Shown piece by piece: positions 33,456 to 43,349 of a stretch of DNA of 61,836 bases. Each line of letters starts with the position of its first letter. The first letter of the stretch is position 1. Position numbers and translations under genes: made by a program. The stretch is from positions 1 to 61,836 of the forward strand of contig NZ_CAMPJD010000020.1 in NCBI RefSeq assembly GCF_946886695.1, in the 5' to 3' direction. This stretch comes from an uncultured Pseudoxanthomonas sp. GTDB lineage: Bacteria > Pseudomonadota > Gammaproteobacteria > Xanthomonadales > Xanthomonadaceae. The notes below the pieces were generated by a model, which was not told the origin of the DNA, made no database searches, and was given only the letters and a program-made list of their open reading frames with translations.

Positions 33456-36413
33456 TCACTTAGGCGCCGCGAGCCAGGCGAGCAATTCTTCCAGCGGAGC
33501 GGGTCGTGCGATCAGGAAACCCTGGACACTGTCGACGCCATGCCGCTTCAGCCATTCCAGCTCCTCCTCGGCTTCTACGCCCTCGGCCACGATGCCAAGG
33601 CCGAGGCCGCGCCCAAGTGCTATCAATGCCTCGCATATCGATGCGTTCCTCGGATCGCGGTGCACGTGGCGGATGAAACTGCGATCGATCTTCAGACAAT
33701 CCACCGGCAGGTCGCGCAGGTACGTCATGCTTGAAAAACCGGTGCCGAAATCATCGATGGAGATGAACACGCCATCGCGTTGCAATTCCTCCATCGCCGC
33801 CCGTGCCATATCGGGGCGGCGAAGCATGACACTCTCCGTCAACTCGACATGCAGGCTGCCAGGCGGAAGGCCGTAGCGCTCGTGGACACTCCGGAGGAGA
33901 CGGGGAACGGTCCCGGACATGAATTGCACAGCGGAAACATTCACCGCGATGGCCATTCCCGGGAACCCCGCCGCCGCCACCGCCTGATATGCCTGTGCCG
34001 CCTTGTCGATCACCCAATCGCCGATGGGCACGATGAGGCCCGATTCCTCGCTCAAGGGGATGAACCTGTCCGGTGCTACGTAGCCACTCGGGGTACGCCA
34101 CCGCAACAGCGCTTCGACTGCAAAGACCGCACCGTCTTTCAGCCGCTGGATGGGCTGGAAGAAGAGCTCGAACTCATCGCCCGGCAGCGCCCGTCGCAGG
34201 CGATCGATCATAGCGAGTCGTTGACTGGCATCGTCCGCCATGCTGTCGGTGTAGTGCATCGTCCTGCTGTTCTCGGCGCGGGCCTGCAGCGCGGCCAGCG
34301 ATGCATGCGCCACGACCTCTTCCGCCCCCTGGTCGGGGGCTTGCCGGAAGGCGATTCCGATCCATGCTTCCATGCGCTGGCTTCCACTTCCCGACTCGAC
34401 GGGCTCGGAGAATGCAGCCAGCAGCTCGTCCACCAGTTCGTTCCAGTCGGCCGCATGGCGCGTCACGGCGACGAAGGCATCGGCAGGCACATAGGCAAGC
34501 GGCCCGTGCCGACCCGCCACGGCAGCGAGACGCCGCGCGATGCCATGGATCATCTCGTCGCGCGTACGGTGCCCGAAAGTGGGCGAAACGAACGCGAGAT
34601 CGCGCAACTGCACGTAGGCGACAGCATAGATCCCGCTGTTTCCGGCCGGTTCCGGCGGCTCATCCAGCTGTTCGACGAACGTACGCAGATTGAGCAGGCC
34701 CGTGCCCTCGTCATGCGCAGCCCGCCATGCAAGATCCTTCTCGTGGGCCACCCGGTCGCTCACGTCCTCGGCGAGCACCAACCGGGCTGCACGCCCATTG
34801 AACATGATGCTGCTGCTGTGCACACGGACATGCATGGGCGTTCCGTCGCGGCGGACATGAATCCATACAGGCGAGGCGTCGCGTGGCTCGGCACCGTCAT
34901 TGACCGACGCGAGTACCGCCTCGACCTCTCCAGCCGGGCGGATCTGCAGGATAGTCATCCCCAGGAACTCTTCGCGCGAGTATCCGTAATGGGAAATGGC
35001 GGCGGCATTGACTGCCAGGAACCGGAGCGACTCGATATCGAATACCCAGAACGGCAGTGGATTCAGGTCGAACAACTCGCGGAACTGGATCTCCGCGCGC
35101 TTCAGCTCTTCCTGCCGCGCCATGCGCTCGGTGATGTCGACGATCGTGCCCGTCATGCGTGGCCTGTGGTCTTCACCCTCGATCAACGCACCCTGCGCAC
35201 TTATCCAACGGCACTGTCCATCCGGCATGACAATGCGGTACTCGGAGCGGAACGGCTGCCCGTTTGCCCGCGCCTGTTCGAATTCGCGTTCGACCCTCTG
35301 CCTGTCCAGTACGTGCATGCGCTGGAAGAACTCCGCCAGCGGCAACATGCCCGCGACAGGGGCAAAACCGAACAGGCTGGCGGCATGCGCGGAAGCGCGG
35401 ACGCGGTCATCGCCAAGTTCCATCGCCCATACACCTGCGTGCGAGGCTTCCTGGGCCTTCGTGAGCCAGTCGGCATGCCGCCGTAGTTCATCGTGGACTC
35501 TACGGCGCGCAGCCTCGGACACCGACATCCTCCGCATCAGGTAAGACATCCCCAGCCAATAGAGCACCAACAGGCACCCTGCGATGACCGCATAGCGCCA
35601 CCAAGGTGCCATCGCGTCCTGTTTCGAAAGACCGACTGCCACAACGAAAGGATAGTCACTGGTCGAGGTGAAACTGGCGAACCGCTCGATGCCATCCAGT
35701 CGGCTCACCATATCCAGCTGCACCGTGGCGCCCGGCATGAGGTTTGCAGGCAACGGCACCTGCCTGCCCACGTGGGCGCCGCTGATGCCTTGGCGCGCCA
35801 GCACCACGCCATTCCAGTCTAGGATTCCCGCGCTGCCCCGCCTACCTATGTCCAGACCCTCCAGCATGCGCTGCAGCTCCGACGTGCGCAGCCATGCCAC
35901 CAGCCAGTTGCCTTCGGGCGTGCGCAGCGCCAGGGGGATGATCGGCTCGCCATGGCCCTCCTGCTGCAGACGCCCCACGCCCAGCCCCCCGCCAGGCCCG
36001 GGAGTGTATGCAGGGTGAGCTGGGCGTTCATGCGCACCGACACCATGATGGATCGCGCGCCCCTCGGCGTCGTACAGATCGATGTCCTGAAGTTCGACAT
36101 GTCGCGAGACTACCCCGCGGATTGCTGCCGGCAGGTCCCACCGGCTGCGCTCGGGATGGTCTTCCACGTAGCCATCCGCTTCGACCGCCATGCCTCGCAA
36201 CGCACGCTCGAGGTTGCGGAGCTCGTAATGGAGCAGGCGATCCACACCAATGGCCACGGCCGTGCTCTGCCGCCGCGCTGCTTCTACGCGTGCAAGCCGA
36301 TCCTGCACGACCGTCAGAACCAGCCCAATGCTGATGAACAGGCCCAGGCAGGTGCCGATCCAGCGCACGGTGGATGGGGAGGCCGCGGTTACCCGCGTCA
36401 GCGCCGCTCTCAT
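33456..36413 (-). CDS. Membrane c-di-GMP phosphodiesterase, PAS-PAS-GGDEF(degenerate)-EAL
   Basis: A 985-residue sensor. Two TM helices (about 18-38 and 270-290) enclose a periplasmic sensor region; then two PAS/PAC modules (about 325-440 and 445-560; FRSEYRIVMPDGQCRWIS, PVWIHVRRDGTPMHVRV), a degenerate GGDEF domain (about 575-720; YVPADAF where GGDEF should be), and an EAL domain (about 735-980). The EAL domain keeps its key motifs: EALLRW, NVSAVQF, ELTESV, DDFGTGFSS, IDRSFI and QGFLIARP. It should therefore hydrolyse c-di-GMP with the GGDEF-like part as a regulator only. Next to a diguanylate cyclase gene, 128 bases away on the same strand. Confidence 0.9.
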   Translation of the reverse strand: MRAALTRVTAASPSTVRWIGTCLGLFISIGLVLTVVQDRLARVEAARRQSTAVAIGVDRLLHYELRNLERALRGMAVEADGYVEDHPERSRWDLPAAIRGVVSRHVELQDIDLYDAEGRAIHHGVGAHERPAHPAYTPGPGGGLGVGRLQQEGHGEPIIPLALRTPEGNWLVAWLRTSELQRMLEGLDIGRRGSAGILDWNGVVLARQGISGAHVGRQVPLPANLMPGATVQLDMVSRLDGIERFASFTSTSDYPFVVAVGLSKQDAMAPWWRYAVIAGCLLVLYWLGMSYLMRRMSVSEAARRRVHDELRRHADWLTKAQEASHAGVWAMELGDDRVRASAHAASLFGFAPVAGMLPLAEFFQRMHVLDRQRVEREFEQARANGQPFRSEYRIVMPDGQCRWISAQGALIEGEDHRPRMTGTIVDITERMARQEELKRAEIQFRELFDLNPLPFWVFDIESLRFLAVNAAAISHYGYSREEFLGMTILQIRPAGEVEAVLASVNDGAEPRDASPVWIHVRRDGTPMHVRVHSSSIMFNGRAARLVLAEDVSDRVAHEKDLAWRAAHDEGTGLLNLRTFVEQLDEPPEPAGNSGIYAVAYVQLRDLAFVSPTFGHRTRDEMIHGIARRLAAVAGRHGPLAYVPADAFVAVTRHAADWNELVDELLAAFSEPVESGSGSQRMEAWIGIAFRQAPDQGAEEVVAHASLAALQARAENSRTMHYTDSMADDASQRLAMIDRLRRALPGDEFELFFQPIQRLKDGAVFAVEALLRWRTPSGYVAPDRFIPLSEESGLIVPIGDWVIDKAAQAYQAVAAAGFPGMAIAVNVSAVQFMSGTVPRLLRSVHERYGLPPGSLHVELTESVMLRRPDMARAAMEELQRDGVFISIDDFGTGFSSMTYLRDLPVDCLKIDRSFIRHVHRDPRNASICEALIALGRGLGLGIVAEGVEAEEELEWLKRHGVDSVQGFLIARPAPLEELLAWLAAPK

Positions 36414-36541
36414 GGCGTCGTCACCCCTGCCATACTGGACATCCCTTCGACGCGCCGATCATGCACGCGCCGCGACAGCGGTTCCAGCGGACACGTCCAT
36501 GGGTCGGCCGCACAGGTGCCTGCGGAAGGACGGTTGGATGC

Positions 36542-38398
36542 CTACGCAGACACATTGGGGGCGGACTGCTGCGGACGCGATGCACGCGCCATGGTCAGAT
36601 GGAACCGATTGCGCCCCTGCTGCTTTGCTTTGTACAGCGCCTCGTCCGCCGTAGCCAGCAGGTCGTCTTCCTCCACAGGCGATGGCGCGAACGCGATCCC
36701 GATACTCGTGGTGAGCATCAGCGAAATTCCTCCGAAGTACATGGGTGCATCGACCGATGCCAATATGCGTCGTGCCACATCCTCGACGGCCGCTACCGTG
36801 ATGTTGCCATCTAGCAGGATCACGAACTCGTCCCCACCCAAACGGACCGCCAGGCCCTTTTCCTCGTTCGCCACGGCTTGCAGGCGATCGGCGAAGCAGC
36901 GGATCACGCCGTCTCCTGCCGCATGACCATGCGTATCGTTCACCTCCTTGAAGTGATCCAGGTCGAGGAATAACAGCGCGATGGCGCCACTGCCCCTGTT
37001 TAGGCGTGCAATGGCCAGTGCAAGCCGGCGTTCCAGTTGGCGTCGATTGGCCACTCCGGTCAGGGAATCCACCAGACTCAGGCGCTCCAGTTCGAGTCGG
37101 CTCTTTTCCAAGGCCCGCTCAGCGGCCACTCGCTTGCTGATATCTCTCCCAGATAGGATGAGGTCTACTGGGACCGAGGGATCGCGGCCGGGAACGGATC
37201 GCATGACCACTTCCACCCATACATATTGGCCGTCGCGGTGCCGGATCCGGAAGCGATGCGTCTGCGGAAGGCCGGACGCGACCACTTCCTTCATCGCCCG
37301 CCGCTGTCCTTCGCGATCATCAGGATGCATGAGGTGCCAGCGGGATCCCCGCATTTCTTCAGGGGACCAACCCAGCATTTCTCTTGCGGAAGGCGACACG
37401 TAGGTGCGCTCGCCCGATTGGTTCAGTCGCACCACGAGGTCGCCCGAGAAATCTGCCAGCAGTCGGTAGCGCTGCTCGCTGTCCCGCACGCGTGCGGTCA
37501 ACCGATCGCGCTCCGCCATTGCCAGCACCACGGGGATGGTCAGGAGGCAGCCGCCCGCCAGATAGAGCTGCAACAGCACGATGCCCACCGCGGGGTGCGA
37601 GGTGGAAATGCCAGCGAGGGGACCATGGCCGGTGGTGGTGAGCGCTATGCCGATTACCGCAAGCAGCGTCACGCCGATGGCGACACCCGCAAACCGATGA
37701 CGGAACGCACCCAGCAGCAAAGGCGGATACGTGAGAAAGAGCACCGGATACGGATGGGTGAACACTGCCAGTCCAACGCTTGCAATCAATCCCATACTGA
37801 CTGCGAAGCGGGTGCGCCGGCCGCGTGGAGCCAATGCGCGCAGGCCTTCGACGTGCAGCACGAGGGTGGCGGTACCCACGATGACCATGCCCAACACGTG
37901 CGCACCGTACCAGGTGGCGAACGCGACACCGAAGTCTGCCTTCATGACGTGGTGTGCCAGTGCGGCAGCGAGGAGGCCCGAGACCGCGCAGGCGAGCAGT
38001 GTACTGACCGTCGCTACGCCACCCAGATGTATCCAGTGGCGGGGGTCGCGGATGTTGGGAATCTCGCGGCGGATGAAATATGCCACGCCCACCACTTCGA
38101 TCCCCTGGCAGATCGACAGGGCGATGGCCACGGAAAGCGCCGTGCCGGCCGCCCACTGGCCTGCGATATCGGCGAAGCCGCCCACCACGCAATACGCTAC
38201 CCAGGAGGCGCTGGGCCGGAGCAACAGCCATGCACAGAGGATGCCTCCTGAAATCCAGACAGCAGACAGGTCCCCTGGGCGTCCGCCCCAGGTGTTGGAT
38301 AACCATGCGCCTGCCGCGACCAACACGGCAACCAGCGCGAGATCAGCCGCCGCGCTCCTCCGCTCCTGCATGGACACATCGCGTCCTGTCAGCCTCAT
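36542..38398 (-). CDS. Diguanylate cyclase, MASE1-PAS-GGDEF
   Basis: A 618-residue protein. Residues about 15-300 form a MASE1-type multi-helix membrane sensor (SAVWISGGILCAWLLL; FLTYPPLLLGAFRHRFAGVA); about 310-430 is a PAS/PAC module (VRLNQSGERTYVSPSAREML); about 445-600 is a GGDEF domain with DSLTGVANRR, LFLDLDHFKEVND and an intact LGGDEF near 520. An RxxD inhibitory site is not visible before it. It should make c-di-GMP. ATG 38371 is an alternative start. With the downstream EAL protein it makes a synthase/hydrolase pair. Confidence 0.9.
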   Translation of the reverse strand: MRLTGRDVSMQERRSAAADLALVAVLVAAGAWLSNTWGGRPGDLSAVWISGGILCAWLLLRPSASWVAYCVVGGFADIAGQWAAGTALSVAIALSICQGIEVVGVAYFIRREIPNIRDPRHWIHLGGVATVSTLLACAVSGLLAAALAHHVMKADFGVAFATWYGAHVLGMVIVGTATLVLHVEGLRALAPRGRRTRFAVSMGLIASVGLAVFTHPYPVLFLTYPPLLLGAFRHRFAGVAIGVTLLAVIGIALTTTGHGPLAGISTSHPAVGIVLLQLYLAGGCLLTIPVVLAMAERDRLTARVRDSEQRYRLLADFSGDLVVRLNQSGERTYVSPSAREMLGWSPEEMRGSRWHLMHPDDREGQRRAMKEVVASGLPQTHRFRIRHRDGQYVWVEVVMRSVPGRDPSVPVDLILSGRDISKRVAAERALEKSRLELERLSLVDSLTGVANRRQLERRLALAIARLNRGSGAIALLFLDLDHFKEVNDTHGHAAGDGVIRCFADRLQAVANEEKGLAVRLGGDEFVILLDGNITVAAVEDVARRILASVDAPMYFGGISLMLTTSIGIAFAPSPVEEDDLLATADEALYKAKQQGRNRFHLTMARASRPQQSAPNVSA

Positions 38399-38725
38399 GC
38401 CACGCGGATAGTGGAACGGACAATGTAAGCATCGCGTGCACGGCTGCGAACGCCGGGCTGTTCATTGATGCTGCAGTGCACTGCAGGCGGCATGTGCTCG
38501 ACGGTGCTTCGGAGAAGGCGCAGGGCAACAGCAGAGCAAGGCACTGTTTAGGATAGGTGGACCCTTGAAGATGAGGCTATCCGGAGAGAAGTTGTCATTG
38601 ATCGGGGCATGGCCCCAACGGGCACCTGTCATTGACCGATAGTGGCCACGTGCGTGAACTGCCAACGATCTGCAAAGATCAGTTCGACGTAAGGACCATC
38701 CCCCTCCCCCGTCCGGATGTTCGCG
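38399..38725. other. Intergenic stretch, nothing recognised
   Basis: About 330 bases between the diguanylate cyclase start and the end of ligD. No coding frame, repeat or clear terminator hairpin was recognised. Confidence 0.4.
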
Positions 38726-41314
38726 TCATCTATTCTTGCGCTGCTTCCCTTGCGCCTTGGGGACTATCGTGTCGATCAGGCGCATTGCGCCATCCAAGTC
38801 CTGGTTGACCTTCGTCCAAGCCTCCCAAGGATGGGCCTTCATGCGCTCCATGCGGCGACGCGCCGACACCAGGTCATAGGCATCGCCTGCCTTCACACGC
38901 CCCAGTTCGTTCCAGCGCAACGGCATGGCCACGGGCGCTCCCGGCCGGGCACGCAACGAGAACGAGGCGACGCTGGTGGCACCGCGGCCGTTGCGCAGGT
39001 AGTCGATGAAGATGCGGCCCTTGCGGAATTTTTTGCTGGCCGTCGCAACGTACGCCAGCGGTTCCGATGCGGCCATCGATTCGGCGAAAGCATGCGCGAA
39101 CGGCTTCACCTGCGTCCATGGGCACGCCGGCTTCAGCGGCACCACCACATGCAGGCCCTTGCCGCCCGATGTCCGCACGAACGAATCCAGTCCCATCGCT
39201 TGCAGCCGCCCGCGCACCTGGCGCGCGGCTTCCACCACCTGCGGCCATGCCACACCCGGGCCGGGGTCCAGGTCGAAGACCATGTAGTCCGCCTTGTCGG
39301 GCGAGGCCGCGGTGGCACCCCACGGATGGAATTCCAGCGCATTGAACTGGACCATCTCGAGCAATCCGGTGCCCTCTTCCACCACCAGGTAGTCCGCGCG
39401 CTCGCCGCTGTCTTCCTCGATGCAGACGGCGCCCACGTGCTCCATGCCGGCCGTGTGGTGCTTCTGGAAGAAGCACGGCCGGTCCGCGCCCTGGGGGCAA
39501 CGCACCACCGACAGTGGCCGACCCGCCAGCTCGGGCAGCAGCCAGGGCAGCATCGCCTGGTAGTAATCGAATACCTGCGCCTTGGTGATGCCACCTTCCG
39601 CGAACACCACCCGACCAGGACTGCTCAAGGTCACCGCGGAAGCCGAGCGCTTCTTCTTTTTTTCCGTTGGTGAGGGCTGCGGCTTTTCCGTCGGATTGCG
39701 CATTCCAGCCTCCTGCAGATCGTCTGCCGTCTTGTCCGCGCGGATCGCTTTGAGCGAAGACTGCCGCAACAGCCCCTGGCTACCCCAGCCATGGAAGAAC
39801 ACTTCCGCCACGTGGCGCGGCCGCACCCATCGGGCGTGGCGCAGCTCGGGATCATCCACCGCGACGTGCACCATGGGCTTGGCGTGCGCATCCCGGCCGA
39901 GTCTGGTCGGCAGGTCGGCCAGCAGCTGCGCATTGAAGCCGGTTCCCACGCGACCCACGTAGCGCCATACATGGTCGGGATCCGGTGTGGCAAGCAACAG
40001 GGCGCCCAGGCCCGCGCGGCTTCCCTTGGGCGAGGTGAAGCCGACGATGGCGAACTCCTCCGCGTTGCGCTGCTTGATCTTGCGCCAGGCATAGCCACGC
40101 CCGCCGTGGTAGGACGCATCCGCGCGCTTGGAGATGATGCCTTCCAGGCCACGTTCGATGGCCATGGCCAGGGCCTGCTCGCCACGGCCGATGATGTGCG
40201 AGCTGTAGACCAGGTGCGGCGGCGGCTTCTTCAGGATTTCCGCCAGCAGCGCCTTGCGCTGGTACTGGGGACTGCGCGAGAGATCCACGCCGTCGATCTG
40301 CAGTACGTCGAACAGCAGATAGGACAGCACGGCATTGCGCTCGCCGGACAGCACGGCCTGCAGCAGGCCGAAGTCTTCCTGGCGCCCTGCCCCCGCCACC
40401 AGTTCGCCATCAAGCACGGCGTCCTGCAGCCCCAGCGCCTCCAGCGCGCCGACAATCTCCGGCACCTTCTTCGTCCACTCCAGTTCGTTGCGCGACCACA
40501 GGCGCACCTTGCCGCGGTTGATCTGCGCGATGAGGCGATAGCCATCCCATTTCGCCTCATGCAGCCACTCGTCGCCCGCGGGCACGGTAGCGCTCAGCTT
40601 CGCGAGCTGCGGCGAACGGAATGACGGCGGATCGTCCGTCGCCCTGGCACCCTGCAGCTTGGCGGCGCGTGCACCCCAGGGGTCGGAGCGTTTCGGCGAC
40701 CCGCGCGAAGACGAAGACGCCTTTGCTCTCTTTGCCACCTTTGCCACCTTTGCCGCTTTTCCCGCCTTGGTCCGCGCAGGCTTCGCCGGCGCGCGGGCGA
40801 CATCCTCCAGCAGGTCGTCGGCCTCCTGCTTGCTGGCGTAGCGGTCACGCTCCTTGAAGAGGAGCCATTGCGGCGTGCGTGCAGGCTTCTGCGTCCGCAC
40901 GAGATGCCAGCCGCCTTTCAGCTTGTCGCCGAACATCTCGAAACGCAGATGGCCCTTGGCAAGCTGTTCCTCCGGATTGCCCTCGGTGGTCCAGAGACCC
41001 TTGTCGAATGTCGCCACATGACCGCCGCCATACTCGCCCTTCGGTATTTCGCCCTGGAAATCGGCATAGTCGACGGGGTGGTCTTCCACTTCCGCCGCCA
41101 GGCGCTTGACCGCCGGATCCAGGCTGGGGCCCTTGGGGACTGCCCAGCTCTTCAGCGTGTTCCCGACCTGCAGCCGGAAATCGTAATGACGATGGCTGGC
41201 GTGATGCAGCTGCACGACGAAGATGGGGCGGCGCCCGCGCGGCGAGCGGTTGCCCGGCGCAGGCTCGGGCGTGCTGTCAAAACGGCGCTTGCGCCGATAT
41301 TCCACCAGGCTCAT
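38726..41314 (-). CDS. ligD: DNA ligase D (non-homologous end joining)
   Basis: An 862-residue three-domain ligase. Residues about 20-170: 3'-phosphoesterase (FVVQLHHASHRHYDFRLQ; KGEYGGGHV). Then a Lys/Ala/Ser-rich linker (about 170-220). Residues about 245-545: ATP-dependent ligase with the nucleotidyl Lys in EAKWDGYRL (about 253) and EGIISKRADASY. Residues about 565-862: primase/polymerase with YYQAMLPWLLPEL, the metal-binding Asp pair in MVFDLDPGPGV, and TSGGKGLHVVVPL. The order PE-Lig-Pol is the Pseudomonas-type arrangement. AAGGAGGCGGTG precedes ATG 41314. Works with Ku, encoded in the same direction 1.1 kb upstream, to repair double-strand breaks. Confidence 0.95.
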   Translation of the reverse strand: MSLVEYRRKRRFDSTPEPAPGNRSPRGRRPIFVVQLHHASHRHYDFRLQVGNTLKSWAVPKGPSLDPAVKRLAAEVEDHPVDYADFQGEIPKGEYGGGHVATFDKGLWTTEGNPEEQLAKGHLRFEMFGDKLKGGWHLVRTQKPARTPQWLLFKERDRYASKQEADDLLEDVARAPAKPARTKAGKAAKVAKVAKRAKASSSSRGSPKRSDPWGARAAKLQGARATDDPPSFRSPQLAKLSATVPAGDEWLHEAKWDGYRLIAQINRGKVRLWSRNELEWTKKVPEIVGALEALGLQDAVLDGELVAGAGRQEDFGLLQAVLSGERNAVLSYLLFDVLQIDGVDLSRSPQYQRKALLAEILKKPPPHLVYSSHIIGRGEQALAMAIERGLEGIISKRADASYHGGRGYAWRKIKQRNAEEFAIVGFTSPKGSRAGLGALLLATPDPDHVWRYVGRVGTGFNAQLLADLPTRLGRDAHAKPMVHVAVDDPELRHARWVRPRHVAEVFFHGWGSQGLLRQSSLKAIRADKTADDLQEAGMRNPTEKPQPSPTEKKKKRSASAVTLSSPGRVVFAEGGITKAQVFDYYQAMLPWLLPELAGRPLSVVRCPQGADRPCFFQKHHTAGMEHVGAVCIEEDSGERADYLVVEEGTGLLEMVQFNALEFHPWGATAASPDKADYMVFDLDPGPGVAWPQVVEAARQVRGRLQAMGLDSFVRTSGGKGLHVVVPLKPACPWTQVKPFAHAFAESMAASEPLAYVATASKKFRKGRIFIDYLRNGRGATSVASFSLRARPGAPVAMPLRWNELGRVKAGDAYDLVSARRRMERMKAHPWEAWTKVNQDLDGAMRLIDTIVPKAQGKQRKNR
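40729..40765. repeat. Short in-frame 9-bp repeats in the ligD linker
   Basis: Repeats of TTTGCCACC code for the Lys-Val-Ala/Lys-Ala-Ala linker between phosphoesterase and ligase domains. The tract is a site where strand slippage could change linker length without breaking the frame. Confidence 0.6.
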
Positions 41315-41396
41315 CACCGCCTCCTTCAACGCCCCTCTTTATGCGACGCGGGTCGTCAACGCGATGTGCATGCGCGTGCCTGTGCCGTCTTCCTGC

Positions 41397-42023
41397 TCAG
41401 GGAGGCAGCAGGCTGCTGCGCCGGTGCCAATCGCGCAACGCAGCGGATACGACATCGGAGAACTCGACTTCCAGCGCACGACAGGCATCAAGGCTGTCGC
41501 GGACGGCCGCCAGCGGCGTGTGCTCCGCCTGCCAAGGCCAGAACTCGATCGCGCCCCATGTTGCCACCGCCGCCTGCTCCATTGTCGCCAGTCGCCCCCG
41601 CTCGGCAAACAGACGCTCCCGGGCCCAGGTCCGCAGGCTCGCATGCACGGTGAACCCTTGCTGGATGAAGTCGTCACGCGCCGCTTCCAGCGCGGCCTGC
41701 GCCCCGCGCAGCCATTCGGTATGGCCCGCCGCTCGACGTGGCACGAGCAGCGGCGGGGGTGCGGCGTGGGCATGCAGGTGCCGGTGCAATCGGGTTTCCC
41801 ATTGTCGCGCCTCGCGTACGGCGTCCGCCCGCACCAGCCAGCCACGCTCCAGGTCGAAGAACTCGAAGTAGCGGGGTGCGAAGGCGGACAGCCGGGCGAA
41901 CGGCTCCTTCGAGATGCCGAGCTTGGCGTAGTCCTCGTAGGCGCACGGGAACACATAGAGGAACGCACCGCCCGACGCCCCTGTGCCCACGCCATCCAAT
42001 GGGACGATCGTGCGTCCGGCCAT
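41397..42023 (-). CDS. GIY-YIG-like protein in the NHEJ locus
   Basis: A 208-residue protein. The N-terminal 90 residues resemble a GIY-YIG/T5orf172-type nuclease fold: FLYVFPCAYEDYAKLGISKE, ARLSAFAPRYFEFFD, and a later Glu/His-containing helix (ARQWETRLHRHL). The usual GIY tripeptide is replaced by LYV and YIG by KLGIS, so catalytic competence is uncertain. The rest is helical and unrecognised. It lies between the CBS gene (9 bases) and ligD (82 bases), in the same direction, so it may be an end-processing accessory; that role is inferred from position only. Confidence 0.6.
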   Translation of the reverse strand: MAGRTIVPLDGVGTGASGGAFLYVFPCAYEDYAKLGISKEPFARLSAFAPRYFEFFDLERGWLVRADAVREARQWETRLHRHLHAHAAPPPLLVPRRAAGHTEWLRGAQAALEAARDDFIQQGFTVHASLRTWARERLFAERGRLATMEQAAVATWGAIEFWPWQAEHTPLAAVRDSLDACRALEVEFSDVVSAALRDWHRRSSLLPP

Positions 42024-42032
42024 GACGCGGCG

Positions 42033-42380
42033 TCAGCGGCGGATGAGGATGCCGACCAGCTTTCCGCCGTGGTCCACCACGGGAAGCCGGTTCGATGCCA
42101 GCATCGCCATTCGCGAGAGAACGTCATCAACGTCTTCGTCGTCGATGCAGTAGATCGCCCTCGATGTCATGACGTCACGGACGCAGGTGGATGCACTCCG
42201 ACCCTCAGCGACGACATTCAGGGCGATGTCTCGATCACTTACCACACCGGCCAGCTGACCTTCGTCGAGTACGGGCAGACTGGCGATGTCATTTTCGGCC
42301 ATCAGGGTGGCGGCCTGCTGCGCGGTGTCATCCAGGGAAACCACGCAGGCATCCGGATTCATGACATCACGCACCTTCAT
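42033..42380 (-). CDS. CBS-domain protein
   Basis: A 115-residue protein made of a CBS pair: VRDVMNPDACVVSLDDTAQQ ... LPVLDEGQLAGVVSDRDI and VRDVMTSRAIYCIDDEDV ... LPVVDHGGKLVGIL. Such stand-alone pairs bind adenine nucleotides. ATG 42380 starts just before the first repeat; ATG 42440 would overlap nothing useful. It sits 66 bases after ku and 9 bases before the GIY-YIG-like gene, so it is likely in the NHEJ operon, where an adenylate sensor could tune repair to energy state. Confidence 0.88.
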   Translation of the reverse strand: MKVRDVMNPDACVVSLDDTAQQAATLMAENDIASLPVLDEGQLAGVVSDRDIALNVVAEGRSASTCVRDVMTSRAIYCIDDEDVDDVLSRMAMLASNRLPVVDHGGKLVGILIRR

Positions 42381-42446
42381 GCGAACCGTCCTTCGTTTCC
42401 TTGGCCATGATCTTGTCGCATCCGTCCATTCGGGCATCACTACTGC

Positions 42447-43349
42447 CTACTTCGCCGCCGCACGCTTCGTCGTCCGCTTGGCAGGAGCCTTCTTCTTTGT
42501 AGCCTTGCTTGTCGGCGTCTTGCGTGCGGCGGTCTTCTTCGCGGGCGTCCTGCTCTTGCTGTCCAGGCTCTTCTGCAACAGGGCCATGAAGTCCACGACA
42601 TTGGTCGCCGCGTCGTCATGCTCGACGGGAGCATCGATGAATTTCGTGGTCGCGCCCTTCGCCTTGATGCGCTTCTTGATGATCGCCTCAAGACGCTTGC
42701 GGAACTCGTCATGGTAGGAATCCGGCGCCCAGGTCGCCTCCATAGACTGGATGAGACTCTTCGCCATTTCCACTTCTTTGGCCGCGATGCGGTAGTCGGC
42801 GGCCTTGCCCGAGGGCAGCTTGTACTCTTCCGGATCCACCAGCTCCTGTGGGTAGCGGAGCATCATGAGCACCAGCGCGTCGCCTTCGGGGATGACCGCA
42901 CACAGGTATTCGCGCGTGCGGATGACCACGCGGGCCACGCCGATCTTCTTCGTGCTCTTCAGGGTTTCCCGCAACAGCACGTAACCCTTCTCGGCCTTCT
43001 TGCCCGGAACGAGGATGTAGGGCTTTTCGTAGAAGCGGATGCCAATGCTGTCGGCATCGACGAAGGCCTCCACGTCCACGGACTCGTGCGTCTCCGGGGC
43101 AGCGGACTGGATGTCCTCCTTCTCGACAACCACGTAACTGCCCTTGTCGTATTCGAAGGCCTTGACGATGTCCTTCCAGGGCACCTCCTCGCCGGTCTCC
43201 GCGTTCACCCGCTCGAAGCGGATGGGCTTCCTGTCGCGCGAGTCCAGCATGCGGAAGCTGATGTCCACCTTCCGTTCGCCCGACATCAGCGACACCGGAA
43301 TGTTCAGCAGGCCAAAAGACAGGGTTCCGGTCCAGATGGGACGTGGCAT
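42447..43349 (-). CDS. ku: Bacterial Ku, NHEJ end-binding protein
   Basis: A 300-residue protein starting MPRPIWTGTLSFGLLNIPVS, the hallmark start of bacterial Ku, followed by the ring-forming core (about 1-220; DSRDRKPIRFERVN, YVLLRETLKSTKKIGVARVV). Residues from about 255 are a Lys/Ala/Thr-rich tail (KKTAARKTPTSKATKKK), as in Ku proteins with extended basic C-termini that touch DNA and ligase. It forms a homodimer that binds double-strand ends and recruits LigD. First gene of the four-gene leftward cluster. Confidence 0.95.
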   Translation of the reverse strand: MPRPIWTGTLSFGLLNIPVSLMSGERKVDISFRMLDSRDRKPIRFERVNAETGEEVPWKDIVKAFEYDKGSYVVVEKEDIQSAAPETHESVDVEAFVDADSIGIRFYEKPYILVPGKKAEKGYVLLRETLKSTKKIGVARVVIRTREYLCAVIPEGDALVLMMLRYPQELVDPEEYKLPSGKAADYRIAAKEVEMAKSLIQSMEATWAPDSYHDEFRKRLEAIIKKRIKAKGATTKFIDAPVEHDDAATNVVDFMALLQKSLDSKSRTPAKKTAARKTPTSKATKKKAPAKRTTKRAAAK

